A DNA stretch of 62,000 bases from Symsagittifera roscoffensis. Taxonomy: Eukaryota > Xenacoelomorpha > Acoela > Convolutidae. Shown here in pieces: positions 51,837 to 61,955 of the stretch; positions within the stretch are counted from its first letter, which is position 1; every line of letters starts with the position of its first letter. The translations under genes and the position numbers were made by a program. The stretch covers positions 5,795,563-5,857,562 of the forward strand of contig NC_087068.1 of the NCBI RefSeq assembly GCF_963678635.1. Direction: 5' to 3'. The notes beneath the pieces were generated by a model. The model ran no database searches. It saw nothing but the letters and a program-made list of their open reading frames with translations, and was not told where the DNA came from.

Positions 51837-54800
51837 CTAAACAAAAACAAACACACAATTAGTGCATGAAAAAAACCGACGGCTAATTTAAATCGCAGAT
51901 CGGACAGGAGCAAAATGTTGACTGTTTTTTCGGTGAAGTCCCATTTGTACCAAGGTTAAATTGTACCAAAATGAAAAATCGGTCCCATTTGTACCAAAAT
52001 TATTCAACTCAATTTCTTATTGGTCGAATTGTGAGCCAACGAATTATTACATTAATTTTCTACTATTCAAACAGAAGAAAACTAAACAGCAGAATAGTGA
52101 CCGCCGCATTCGCGCCAACTTGTTGCGAGCTTGCCAACAGAGGGTAGGACTCTATACGAAAATTAGAGCCTGTTATCTCCGCAAAGCGGCGACGCGCACC
52201 CACCGGCGACCTTAAACCAAGAGCTTGAAATAGTCGGCTTAGTAGTCTTCGACCATTGAATTTTTCTAGTACTTACGCGATTGATTTTTTATTTTGGTAC
52301 AAATGGGACTGATTTATCATTTTGGTACTTGTGAATACTCACCGTTTTTTCAACGGATTTGAAAAACGTTCAGAGGTGTGCGTAAAATGTTTTTTTTTTT
52401 TTACACAGCCGAGGGTGAACTTCGCAAACACAAGCAACGACAAAACCAACTTTTTGAATATCAATAAGACAAGACTGCTCGTATCAGGGCGAAGCCCTGA
52501 AGGTTCCGACTGCCTTTTGAGGTGTATGGAGCAGTAATAGCAAAAAAAATTAAATGTAATAAAATTAAATGAAAATTTTTTATTCTGAAATTTGAATTTT
52601 TTTTTTGAAACTCATCCCCCCCACACACGCCATATAAAGAAAAAAAGATAAATTTTTCTCCTTTTAACATATAAATTATGGCAAATAAGCTTCTTTCAAC
52701 CAATTTGGAACGATTTCTAAGACGGATTAAATCTCCGCTTATGCGTTAATAGCGCGAATTATATCGCGCGTGAATTGTCCCAAATTGCCCCTAAATGGCA
52801 ATCTTTAAATCCTCATAACTTTACGAAAAACGATCACAGGTGAAATATTGTTTCAAATTTAAGCTCAGGACAACAATAATGATATAAAACACTTCCGTCA
52901 AAAAAGGCTAGTTAAAAAGTCGAAATTTGTCTGAAGAAAAAAAAACCCACCCCGAGCACAAATATTCCGTTACTTTCGTATCGAAGGTCGGAACAAAAAG
53001 GCGCGAAAAAAATTTCAGGATTATACAATTTCTAGCCTCTGAAAGACCCGGAGAATCATATGCCCTTTCTTATCACACGTGTTTAAGGAATCGATATTTT
53101 GTTTTTGACATAAAAAACCCAATATATTGCATTTTAAATGAACGAGATATCACGTTTCAGTGCTGTATAGTATAGTAAAAACCGCAGATTACTTTGCATT
53201 TAACTGTTCGTACGGATATAAGGACGTACTTCAACCTTTTATAACGTTAAAACTAATAACATATTATGTTGCAATATACAGTATTGACATTTAAACATGT
53301 CAAATTAGGGACCTCGTAAACATCTGACAAGTGAAAACCAGTAAAAAAAGTTCAGATAGATTTCGAAAATTTAGTGACATATAGTCTCGAATGATTTGTT
53401 AGGTTTTCTAGGTTACGTAGCAGTATTTAGACAACCGCGTATTCAGACACGTCAGTATTTAGACAAATACTGTTTCAACCAATCAGAATCCAGACAAGGA
53501 AGAAGTTACTAAATAATTATTATTTATTTCGGATTATTTATGTCTTATCTCGATTCTGATTGGATCATACAGTATTTGTCTAAACACTGACGAGTATGAA
53601 CACGCGGTTGTCTAAATACAGAACGCACTTTGATTTTCTAGCAGTATCTGCACGCGGAAGGCGGAGCAATAAGCAGAATGGGTCCGAGCAGAAAAATAAA
53701 AAAATATTGACTTATATTGGTTTATACCAGCTAATTGATAAAACTATTATTAGAATCGTCAAAAACTACCAAGAAAACGAATAAAATTATGCATGAAATG
53801 ACTAATTTCATAAAAACTTTGTGATTAATTTTTTTAAAGTTTTTGATTAAATTACTCAAATTATGCATAAAATGTTCATTGCTTTGGTATTATTGACCTT
53901 TCCAATAATTTATTTACAGATTAGCTAATAAAAGCTGATGTTTTTCTTCTCTTGGACCCATTCTGCTCTTAGACCATTCTGCTTATTGACTGGCCACCCA
54001 GCTCGCGTTTTCAAACTTTGCAATTATGAGATAATTATTAAAGCTTCTTTAAAATACAGTGCTGATTTAAATTAACCGGACAAAACATGTTAAACTTGAA
54101 ATGTAAAGCGCGTTTATCACAAATTGGGTTGAGTTTAGGTGAAAACGGGGCAGTACAACAGTGCCGAAAAAAAATCAGTTCAACAGTGCCGAAAATGAAA
54201 ACTTTAGTCAACAGTGCCGAAAATGTCTTTAAATTATTCTGAATTTTTCCCGCATTTTTTGCCACTGTTGTACTACGGCACTGTTTAACGCCCCCGGTGA
54301 AAACTTATGAAGACAAGAGTTGCTTAAAATTTTAGCAGAATTATTATGGTGTAATTTTTACTGCAAAATTCGGGCCCAAATTTTTACCCAAAAAATGGGT
54401 CATTTTGGCTTTTCTTAGTTAATCAAAAATTACGCCAAAAATACCCAGTCGATCACAGACATAATTATATCACAGAGAGCGCCTTACGTAGCCCAACAAA
54501 CGTTAAGAAGGGTATATTCACCAAAACTTTGTGTAAGTTAATTTATTTTTGTTTGATAGACAAAAAAGGTCGTTTTTACTATATAAAATATCAACTTTTT
54601 AAACGGTTTGCAATTGTTTTTGAGAATATACCCTTCTTAAAGTTTGTTGGGCTACCCAAGGCGCTCTCTTTGTTATAATTATGTCTGTGATCGACTGGGT
54701 ATTTTTGGCGTAATTTTTGATTAACCAAGAAAAGCCAAAATGACCCATTTTTTTGGGTAAAAATTTGGGCCCGAATTTTGCAGTAAAAATTACACCATAT

Positions 54801-55613
54801 TAATTCTGTTAAAATTTTAAAAAAGTTTTGCCTTCATAAGTTTTTACCTAAACTAAACCCAATTTGAGAAAAACGCGTTTTAAATTTCAAGTTAAACGCG
54901 TTTTGTCCGGTTAATTTAAATCAGCACTGTACAAGGTATTTGATTAATTTGAGCAAACTCATAGAAAACTTGAAAACTAATCAATTTCATTGAACCAAAT
55001 TTAACAACTCGTATTTTTTCCATTTGGGTGTGCATATCCTGATGGACAGTTTTTGTGGCTTGTTCGGAAAAATTTGTTGACAACGTGTTGTTACGATCGA
55101 AGTAAACTCAAGGTTGGCTGTTTGTGTGTGTGCTTACCCTTTGGACGGCATAGCATGCGGCAGCCACACTGAGAGTTAATGAAACAATCTGATTGGCGCA
55201 GAAACATCCATCCTGGCAGATGTAGAAAGTGTTGAGCACCACTTGTGGCAGACTCTCCAGGAAACAGAGAGTGAGTTTGGAGTAGCAGGTCGGCTTCCTA
55301 GCCCCATGTACTCTATCCTCTTCCCCGTGTATTTCCACCAATTTCAGCACCACTGGGCCCAAGGTGAACACAGTTGCCAGAGTGAATAGAACCCTGCTCC
55401 AGGGAGCACTCCACACAGCTCTGGCCTCCTGCTTGTGTTTGACTCTGTGGAATATGACCAGACAGCAGGTGATGTGGGAGAGGAGGAATATTGTGAGTAG
55501 AGTGAGTGCCCTGTCATGCTGTCCCCTGTGATTGTATTCTACGATCAGCAGCAGATCTGTCACAGTGTCCCCAATCGGAACAGCAACTGCTTTCACACTA
55601 CTCAACGACTTCT
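50856..55613 (-). CDS. XK-related (XKR family) membrane protein, 3' part of gene
   Basis: Two coding exons on the minus strand (55613-55138 and 51836-50856) join in phase 0 to give about 484 residues; the N-terminus is missing. XKR proteins are multi-pass plasma-membrane proteins, some of which are caspase-activated phospholipid scramblases. Visible are an early helix with acidic residues (IGDTVTDLLLIVEY), a second helix followed by basic residues, and the family signature FLESLPQVVLNTFY, matching the LLESxPQLxLNxY motif. About five further hydrophobic segments lie in the second exon, ending with FLFFVILSDW. A cytoplasmic tail of about 130 residues, rich in charged residues and Ser, follows. 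Which XKR paralogue this is cannot be told by eye. The 3.3-kb intron is packed with MITEs. Confidence 0.82.
51963..52328. mobile_element. MITE with GTACCAAAATGA terminal inverted repeats, 366 bp
   Basis: The left end reads GTACCAAAATGAAAAATCGG followed by TCCCATTTGTACC. The right end is the reverse complement with few changes (TATTTTGGTACAAATGGGAC, ending CATTTTGGTAC). The arms are about 45 bp. Another GTCCCATTTGTACC copy lies just outside on the left. The interior is GC-richer and has no recognisable protein. Confidence 0.75.
52469..52996 (+). repeat. Hairpin-ended dispersed repeat, copy 4 (best preserved)
   Basis: It begins ACAAGACTGCTCGTA, then the perfect stem-loop TCAGGGCGAAGCCCTGA, then GTTCCGACT. 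It ends with CTTTCGTATCGAAGG and GTCGGAACAA. Length is 528 bp. Confidence 0.82.
53421..53621. mobile_element. Palindromic MITE, about 200 bp
   Basis: The left arm starts GCAGTATTTAGACAACCGCG and the right arm ends with its complement CGCGGTTGTCTAAATAC. The inner arms continue to match (ACAAATACTGT, CCAATCAGAAT). Arms are about 90 bp with an AT-rich loop. No clear target duplication. Confidence 0.75.
53667..53988. mobile_element. MITE with CAATAAGCAGAATGG ends, about 320 bp
   Basis: CAATAAGCAGAATGGGTCC at the left is repeated in inverted orientation at the right, split by a short duplication (GGACCCATTCTGC and CCATTCTGCTTATTG). The interior is AT-rich and non-coding. Confidence 0.6.
54057..54929. 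mobile_element. Tc1/mariner-like foldback element with nested insertion
   Basis: The element begins CAGTGCTGATTTAAATTAAC and ends with its complement, flanked on both sides by TA (54055-54056, 54930-54931), the Tc1/mariner target. Arms of about 308 bp face each other around a spacer of about 100 bp (54522-54621). Without the nested 149-bp insertion and its duplication the element is about 715 bp. It has no transposase, so it is non-autonomous. Confidence 0.87.
54147..54295. mobile_element. Nested 149-bp element with 9-bp TSD
   Basis: It is flanked by a perfect 9-bp duplication GGTGAAAAC (54138-54146, 54296-54304). Its ends are GGGGCAGT... and ...ACGCCCCC, and it contains several copies of CAACAGTGCCG in both orientations. 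A 9-bp duplication is typical of Mutator-like elements. The opposite arm of the host palindrome has the same site without the insertion. Confidence 0.85.
55138..55613 (-). CDS. XKR gene internal exon
   Basis: The acceptor is TTTTTCAG at 55614 and the donor GTAAGC at 55137. Two bases complete a split codon, then 158 residues follow covering the first five hydrophobic segments and the ESLPQ signature. The frame has no usable ATG near its start, so an upstream exon must exist. Confidence 0.85.
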
Positions 55614-56229
55614 CTGAAAAAGATATCGCTTGAAACTAGAAAAGCTAAAAAAAACTCTACAAAAAATACTCATCCGAAACAAAATACTTCTAGGAAACAA
55701 GGGCAATTAAAATATCCTAGAACCTTCTATGGGATCAAAATAACTTTGTTTATTTAAAACAATTTCTAAAAATGCATTAGTCTAAGTGAAAAACTTACTA
55801 GAAAAAATCAGAAACTTCTCCTTTGCCGAGTAAACTAGCATTTCAGAGGAACTACTGTATATAAATAACGCTTTGGCATTGCAAAACTGAGGTCCAATAA
55901 TTACATTTATTTTGCGCCTTCAAGTCAAACGCATTCTCTCTAGCTAATATATATATATATATATATTCTTATCTATTGGTAAGCGTGTACAGCAATTGGC
56001 AATAATTTCTGCATGAAGCGACTAGTAATAATAGTTGAGCGTAACAGTTGAGCAAATGTTTGAGTCTTGTCACATCAATATCACACCAATCCATACCAGA
56101 GTAACAAAGGTTCCGCAAATTATGTTCACTGGAACTAGCGTATAACGCACCTCCGGTGCTTCGAACTTTTAACAACTCAAGAAAAACCGCATACATTGGA
56201 AACCACATCTGCAGGCTTTTAGTGTACTC
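55614..56229. other. XKR upstream intron with AT dinucleotide repeat
   Basis: Non-coding. An (AT)n tract of about 22 bp lies at 55946-55967. An ORF at 55969-56238 on the minus strand has no recognisable domain. Confidence 0.45.
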
Positions 56230-57400
56230 TGAGAGCACCCAATTACATGGCTGGTAATTTTATATTTTATAAACTTTTAAATTCCTATTTTCCGTCATCT
56301 CGAAAAAGTTAAATCTCGAAAAGTAGAAATCTTTGAGTAGTCACAACTGGAGGCAAGATTAACAACTCCTGTGAGTACCCTAGCAGCACCCAATTACAAA
56401 GTTGGGATATTCAAATTGAGAATTTTTCTAAACCTAAGTTAATTGAAAATTTTGGAAAAATCAAAGAAAAAAATCCTTATATCTCGAAAACTACAAGAAT
56501 TTGAGATTCTCGGAGGCAAGATTAGCAACCCCTATGAGTACCCTGACAGCACCCAACTACAGGGTTAGGAATTTCAAATTTAAAAAAAATCGAAGTTTCG
56601 TTTTCTGAAAACTTTGACAAACACAAAAACGTCATAGCTGGAAAACCACAAAAATTTGAGCAGTCATAAGTGAATGCAAGGTTCACAACCCGTGAGAGTA
56701 CTCTGAAAGCCCCCCAACTACAGGGTTGGTAATTTCAAATATTGAAGAAAAAAAATTTCGTTAAGTTTTCCGGCAATTTTTTTTGAAAAATCACAAAAAA
56801 CGTCATATCTCAGAAACTACAAAGATTTGAGCAGTCAATTTTGAAGGCAAGATTCGCAACTCCTGAGATTACCCTGATAGCACCCAACTACAGGGTAAGG
56901 AATTTCAAATTTTGAAAACAAATTAATACAAGTTTTTTGAAATTTTTTGAAAAAATCACAAAAAACGTCTTATCTCCAAAACTACAACGCTTTAAGCGCT
57001 TATAATTGAACACAAAGTTCGCAATACCTGAGATTACTCTGATAGCCCCTAACTATAGGGTTGGGAATTTAAAAATTTGAAGAAAAAAATCGTTAAGTTT
57101 TCAGAATTTTTTGAAAAATCACAAAAAACGTCACATCTCGAAAACTACAAGGATTTGAGCAGTCATATTTGGAGGCTAGATTCGCAACCCATGAGAGTAC
57201 CCTGACAGCACCCAAATACAGGGTAAAGAATTTCAAATTTAGAAAACAAAAATTAATTCAAGTTTTCTAAAACTCTTTGAAAAAATCACAAAAAAAAACG
57301 TGATATCTCGAAAACTACAAGGATTTGAAACGTCTTATTTGGATTAAGATTCGCAATCCTTGAGAGTACTCTGACAGCACCCAGAACTATTTTGAACTAA
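56230..57400 (+). repeat. Degenerate satellite, period about 165 bp, first block
   Basis: Units carry ATCTCGAAAACTACAAGGAT, then TTTGAGCAGTCATA, GGAGGCAAGATTCGCAACCC, and AGTACCCTGACAGCACCCAA. The AGCACCC marker recurs at intervals of about 152-170 bp (56233, 56385, 56548, 56707, 56879, 57044, 57208, 57370). The units are diverged from one another. Confidence 0.85.
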
Positions 57401-57499
57401 ATCGTCGAAACCAAATTCAAAGTTAAAAAACTAGGAGACAGGTAGACAGACATAATCAAATCAATTAAAAAAAAACAGGTATTTAGACAGTAAGACAGA

Positions 57500-57705
57500 C
57501 TTAATTTGGCCTTGAAAAAAATTACTGAAAAGTTAATGACCTTTCGGAAAACTAATTGAAAAATTTTCTTAATCTTTGCAAGATATGATATGGCTTAAAC
57601 ATGAAGAAATTCCTTCGTTAAACATGCAAAACTGTTAAGCTTAAACATGGGAGATAGCTGTCACTAGCATTTAAATATAGTATAGATAGATAGAGATAGA
57701 TAGAT

Positions 57706-57740
<35 letters not shown>

Positions 57741-57776
57741 CAGCTAGATAGATAGATAAATAAATATAGAAAGATA
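57500..57776 (+). repeat. GATA-tailed repeat unit 1
   Basis: A block beginning near CAGACTTAATTTGGCCTTG and containing GATATGGCTTAAACATG and CATTTAAATATAGTA ends in a (GATA)n tract at about 57680-57776. Similar blocks are at 58605-58905, 59985-60115 and 61420-61540. Confidence 0.65.
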
Positions 57777-57824
57777 GATTGAAAAAGCAGGTATTCAGGG
57801 TGGCATGTCACCGAGCCGAATACT

Positions 57825-57950
57825 CGGATAGCCGAAAAATAAATTCGTTCCCGGATAGCCGAAAAACAAATTTGTTCCCGGATAGCCGAAAAATAAATTC
57901 GTTCCCGGATAGCCGAAAAATAAATTCGTTCCCGGATAGGCGAAATTTTG
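57825..57950 (+). repeat. 27-bp tandem repeat, 4-5 copies
   Basis: CGGATAGCCGAAAA starts at 57825, 57852, 57879 and 57906, with a variant at 57933, exactly 27 bp apart. Because 27 is a multiple of three, an ORF with a nine-residue repeat crosses it; this is a by-product of the array. Confidence 0.88.
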
Positions 57951-58198
57951 GATCGACTCAACAATTACCCCCCCTTCTTGTACATTGTTTTCTTATTTAC
58001 GGCACCCCCTTTCTATACCCCCACCCACACACACACACACACACACACTTAGTCCCATCATTCTTCCTTACCCTACTCCCAATTACCCCCGTCCCATACC
58101 CACGTTTACCCCACCACGCCCCCCCATCCCCCTCCCGGCAGACAATAAAAACTATTAAGGGCCCCCAACCGAAAGTATTATTGATTACATTGTTAATG
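57951..58198. other. C-rich stretch with (CA)n microsatellite
   Basis: This is an unusually C-rich plus-strand segment with a CA dinucleotide run near 58025-58048. No gene is seen. Confidence 0.6.
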
Positions 58199-58380
58199 CA
58201 GGGGCGGATCTAGGATTTTCTCGAGAAGGGGGGGGGGGGGGGGGGGCAAATGTTTAAAAAAACAAACCAAAACGCCGTTTTTGAGATTTTTTGAAAAATT
58301 TTGATCAAAAATTGCGGTTTTCAGCGCGTGCTCCCCTTCAAAATGGATATCATAAAAAATACCAAAGAGGGAACGTTTGG
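58199..58380 (+). mobile_element. hAT-type MITE, 3' truncated
   Basis: It starts CAGGGGCGGATCTAGGATTT, the family's left end, followed by a G run and TTGAAAAATTTTGATC. It includes GCGCGTGCTCCCC and CAAAATGGATATC, equivalent to internal phrases of the 16216 element, but the right terminus is missing. Confidence 0.7.
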
Positions 58381-58604
58381 TTGGCTAATTCAATGAGAGT
58401 AAAAGTATTAGCCAATCAAATCTCTTAGAATTTTTTGGAATTTTGTTAGCTAACAAGCTGCAAAGTTTTGAGGCATTTTTGCCCAATCAAAACTTGTCTC
58501 AATTTATTGAAGAGTTTACTGATTTAATTAAATTAAAATGGTAGGTATTTAGTTTTTTGGGCTATCTGGGAATGCGGCTCCGTGGGTACGCACCGTATTC
58601 AGAC

Positions 58605-58905
58605 AGACAGACAGACGACTTTATTTGGCCTTGAAAAAAAATTACTGAAAAATTACTGACCTTGCGGAAAACTAATTGAAAAATTTTCTTAAGCATTGCA
58701 ATATATGATATGGCTTAAACATGAAAAAATTCTTTCGTTAAGAGGCAAAATTGTTACGCTTAAAAATGGGAAATAGCTGTCACTAGCATTTAAACAAAGT
58801 ATGGATATAGATAGATAGAGATATATAGATATAGATAGATAGATATAGATAGATGGATAGATATAGATAGATAGATATAGATATATAGACAGATAGATAT
58901 ACTTC
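58605..58905 (+). repeat. GATA-tailed repeat unit 2
   Basis: It contains a CAGA tetranucleotide run, then CGACTTTATTTGGCCTTG, GATATGGCTTAAACATG and CACTAGCATTTAAA, and a (GATA)n tract at about 58800-58905. It is closely similar to unit 1. Confidence 0.65.
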
Positions 58906-58979
58906 TGACTCAACATGCGTGTAACGCACCTCCGTTGCATAGAATTTTAGCAACTCATAAAAACCACATATATTGCAAA

Positions 58980-61350
58980 TTTAAGATTAAAATGAACTAG
59001 CGTTTAACGCGCCTCCGGTGCTTCGAAATCTTTCGACAGCTCATGAAAAACCGCATATCTTGGAAACAACATCTGCAAACTTTTAGTGTACTCTGACTGC
59101 ACCCAATTAAAGGGTTGGTAATTTCGAACTTTTTTTAATTCCCATTTTAAAAGCGTCATCTCGAAAACTTTATGGGCCTCTGGAGAAATTTGGAGGCCAG
59201 ATTAACGACCTCTGAGAGCACCCTCATAAGGTTAGCAATTCAAAACTTTGCGGATTTTTTTAAACCTAAGTTTCCCGAAAAAAAATGAAAAAAGCGTCTT
59301 ATCTCGGTAACTAAAAGGATTTGAGCATTCATATTAAGAGGCAAGATTTGAGACGCCACGGTGTACACTGACAAAAGATTTTATCTTCATCGAATTGGTA
59401 GTTTCAAGATATGTATTTCCTTAGAGTACTCTGACAGCACCCAACTACAAGGTTTCGAATTTCAAATGTTAAAAAATATTCATTTAAAATTTTCTGAAAA
59501 TTTTTGAAAAAAGCGCAAAAAACATCATATTTCAAAAACTACAACGATTTGAGCAGTCATATTTGGAGGTTAGACTCACAGTCCTTGATAGTGGTCTGAC
59601 AGTACCCAACAACAGTGTTGGGAATTTCAGATTTTAAAATAATAAAAATTTAAGTTTTCTGAAAATTTTTGAAAAATTCACAAAAAACGTCATATCTCGA
59701 AAACTACAAGGATTTAAGCCGTCATATTTAAAGGCAAGACTCGCAATCTTTGATAGTGGTCTGACAGTACCCAACTACAGGGTTGGGAACTTCAAGTTTT
59801 GGAAACTATTTTGTTATTTGAAAATTCTGAACATTTTTGAAAAAAATCTCAAATATCGTCTTATCTCGTTAACTAAAATGATTCGGGCATTCAAAATTAT
59901 AGGCCAAATTCGCCAGCCCTAATTCAATATTTGGCTGCTTAATTTAAAATCGGTAAAATAGCCACTAAAATCAAATTGGAAACTCCAAAAAAAAATCTCA
60001 ACCATTGCAATATACGATATAGCTTAAACATGCAAAAATAATACGTTGAAAAAGCTTAAACATGGCGAGATAGTGAAGCCCGCATTTAAATATATAATAG
60101 AAATAGATAGATTAAGAACCGTCACATCTCGGAAAACACAAATAACGTCATATCTCGAAAACTACCAAGATTAGAGCAGTCGTATTTGGAGGCAATATTC
60201 GCAACCCCTGAGAGTACTCAACTATAGAGTCAGGAAATTCAAATTTTGAAAAACAAGACTGCTCGTATATCAGGGCAAAGCCATGAATGTTCCGACTGTC
60301 CTTAATTCATATCGAATAACTTTAGGGAAAAGAAAATATTGAAAACCTATACATTTTGGACAAGGTCAAAGTGTAAAACTTTGAGTCGTACGAAATTGAT
60401 ACGATCAACAATTAGCTAGCCTCAATTCAATTTAGAACGATTTTGTTGAGCGGGATAATTCGCCACGCATAAACAAATCGCGTTACGTTCACAGCATTTA
60501 TAATAAACTCTTCAAAGCGCGCTAATTTAGACCAGAACATGGCCAATTTTCAAACCCCAGAGCTTTACAAAAAATAATCGGAGGTGAAATATCTTTTTAA
60601 ATTTGAAGTCAATATCTTCAAAGGGGTATAAAAAATTTTTGTTGAAAAAATTATTTCGATCGGTGAAAATTGACTGAATAAAAAACCACACTGAGCACAA
60701 ATATTCCGTTTTCTTTGAAAGTCGAAACAAAAAAAATTCAAGTTTTCTATATATTTTTTGAAAAATCACAAAAAATGTCAGATCTCAAAAACTACAAGGA
60801 TTTGAGCAGTTACATTTGGAGGAAAAACTCACAACTCCTGGGAGTACCCTGACAGAGCCTCACTATAGATGGGATCAAAATTTTTTATATCTAAATTCCA
60901 AAAAAAATACATCATGGAAACAGCATTACAAAAAATACATCATGGAAATTAAGAGCATTTGAGAAGTCACATTCGAACGCATGATTTGTCATTTGGAATT
61001 CTTGAGAGTACCCTCACAGAACCCAATTACAAGCTTGGGAATTTCCATTCTTTTGAATGTTTTGAAATCTAAGTTTTCTGAAAAATTCAAGAGAAATCTT
61101 AAACACAGCATATCTCAAAAACTACAAGGATTTGAGCAGTCATATTTGGAAGCAAGACTCGCAATCCTTGAGAGTACTCTGACAGCACCCAAATACAGGG
61201 TTGGGAATTTAAGTGTTGTAAAATATTTTTAATTGGAGTTTTCGGAAAACTTCTAAAAAATATATATCGGATATCGCACACTAAAAGAATTTGGATATTC
61301 GTAATTGGAGGCAAAACTCTCAACCCCGTGGACACCCTGACAGCATCCCA
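58980..61350 (+). repeat. Degenerate satellite, further blocks
   Basis: Units of the 165-bp family resume (markers AGTACTCTGACAGCACCCAA, ATCTCGAAAACTACAAGGAT). They are interrupted by a GATA-unit relative at 59985-60115 and by dispersed repeat copy 5 at 60253-60730. The units are more decayed than in the first block. No gene is visible. Confidence 0.75.
60253..60730 (+). repeat. Hairpin-ended dispersed repeat, copy 5
   Basis: It runs from ACAAGACTGCTCGTATATC to GAAAGTCGAAACAA, inserted in the satellite. The 5' hairpin is TCAGGGC-AAA-GCCATGA, with one mismatch, and the 3' hairpin is decayed. Satellite resumes right after it. Confidence 0.75.
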
Positions 61351-61900
61351 CTGTTAGGCTGCTTATGTTAAACTCGGTAAAATAACCACTGACTTCAAAC
61401 TGAAAGATCGAAAAAAATTCTTAACCATTGCAATATACGACAAAGTTCTTTCGTTTAATATGCAAAAAATAATACATAGAAAAAGCTTAAACATGGCAAA
61501 ATAGTGAAGCCCGCATTTAAATATATAATAGATTGATTGATCATATTAGTTTTCGAAGCCCTAAAAGGAAACGTTAGAACTTCTACATATAATAAAATTA
61601 CATCTATAGAGCTAATCAACAGTTGCGATAGAAAAGTACTTGAGATCGATAAGAAATTCAATACACAATCGAGACTAAGATGAGTATAATGACAAACTGG
61701 CTCAGAGAAAATGAGACGAAAGCCACTAAATCGAGCATTTTTTTAATGATGGAACTAACTAGACTTTCATCTTTGTCTCTTCATCAACATGTTCTGCAAA
61801 CAACTAACTAGACTAACTAGACTTTCTAGACTTTCATCTTTGTCTTTCATCAACATGTTCTGCAAACAACAACCACTCAATGAAGGAAAGTTTTTCTACT
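61351..61900. other. Right-edge non-coding region
   Basis: It contains a GATA-unit relative without a GATA tract (61420-61540) and a direct duplication of CTAGACTTTCATCTTTGTCT...GCAAACAAC (61759-61803 and 61826-61870, 67 bp apart). No gene is seen. Confidence 0.45.
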
Positions 61901-61905
61901 CTCAC

Positions 61906-61955
61906 CGCTGCTTTTACAGACTTCAATGCTGCAGTTCTGCCCAAAATTGAAATGT
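61906..61955 (-). CDS. Possible upstream XKR exon (50 bp)
   Basis: On the minus strand an acceptor TTTCTTTGATAG at 61957-61956 and a donor GTGAGA at 61905 bound a 50-bp exon that ends in phase 1. That is what the exon at 55613 needs, and no stop arises across the join. It has no recognisable motif and the phase match alone has a one-in-three chance, so support is weak. Confidence 0.2.

Noticed and set aside
57825-57950. CRISPR-like array
   Set aside because: The 27-bp units are directly abutting and have no spacers.
57779-58213. 144-codon ORF with a nine-residue repeat
   Set aside because: The repeat is the 27-bp tandem array read in frame, followed by C-rich low-complexity sequence; no sign of a gene.
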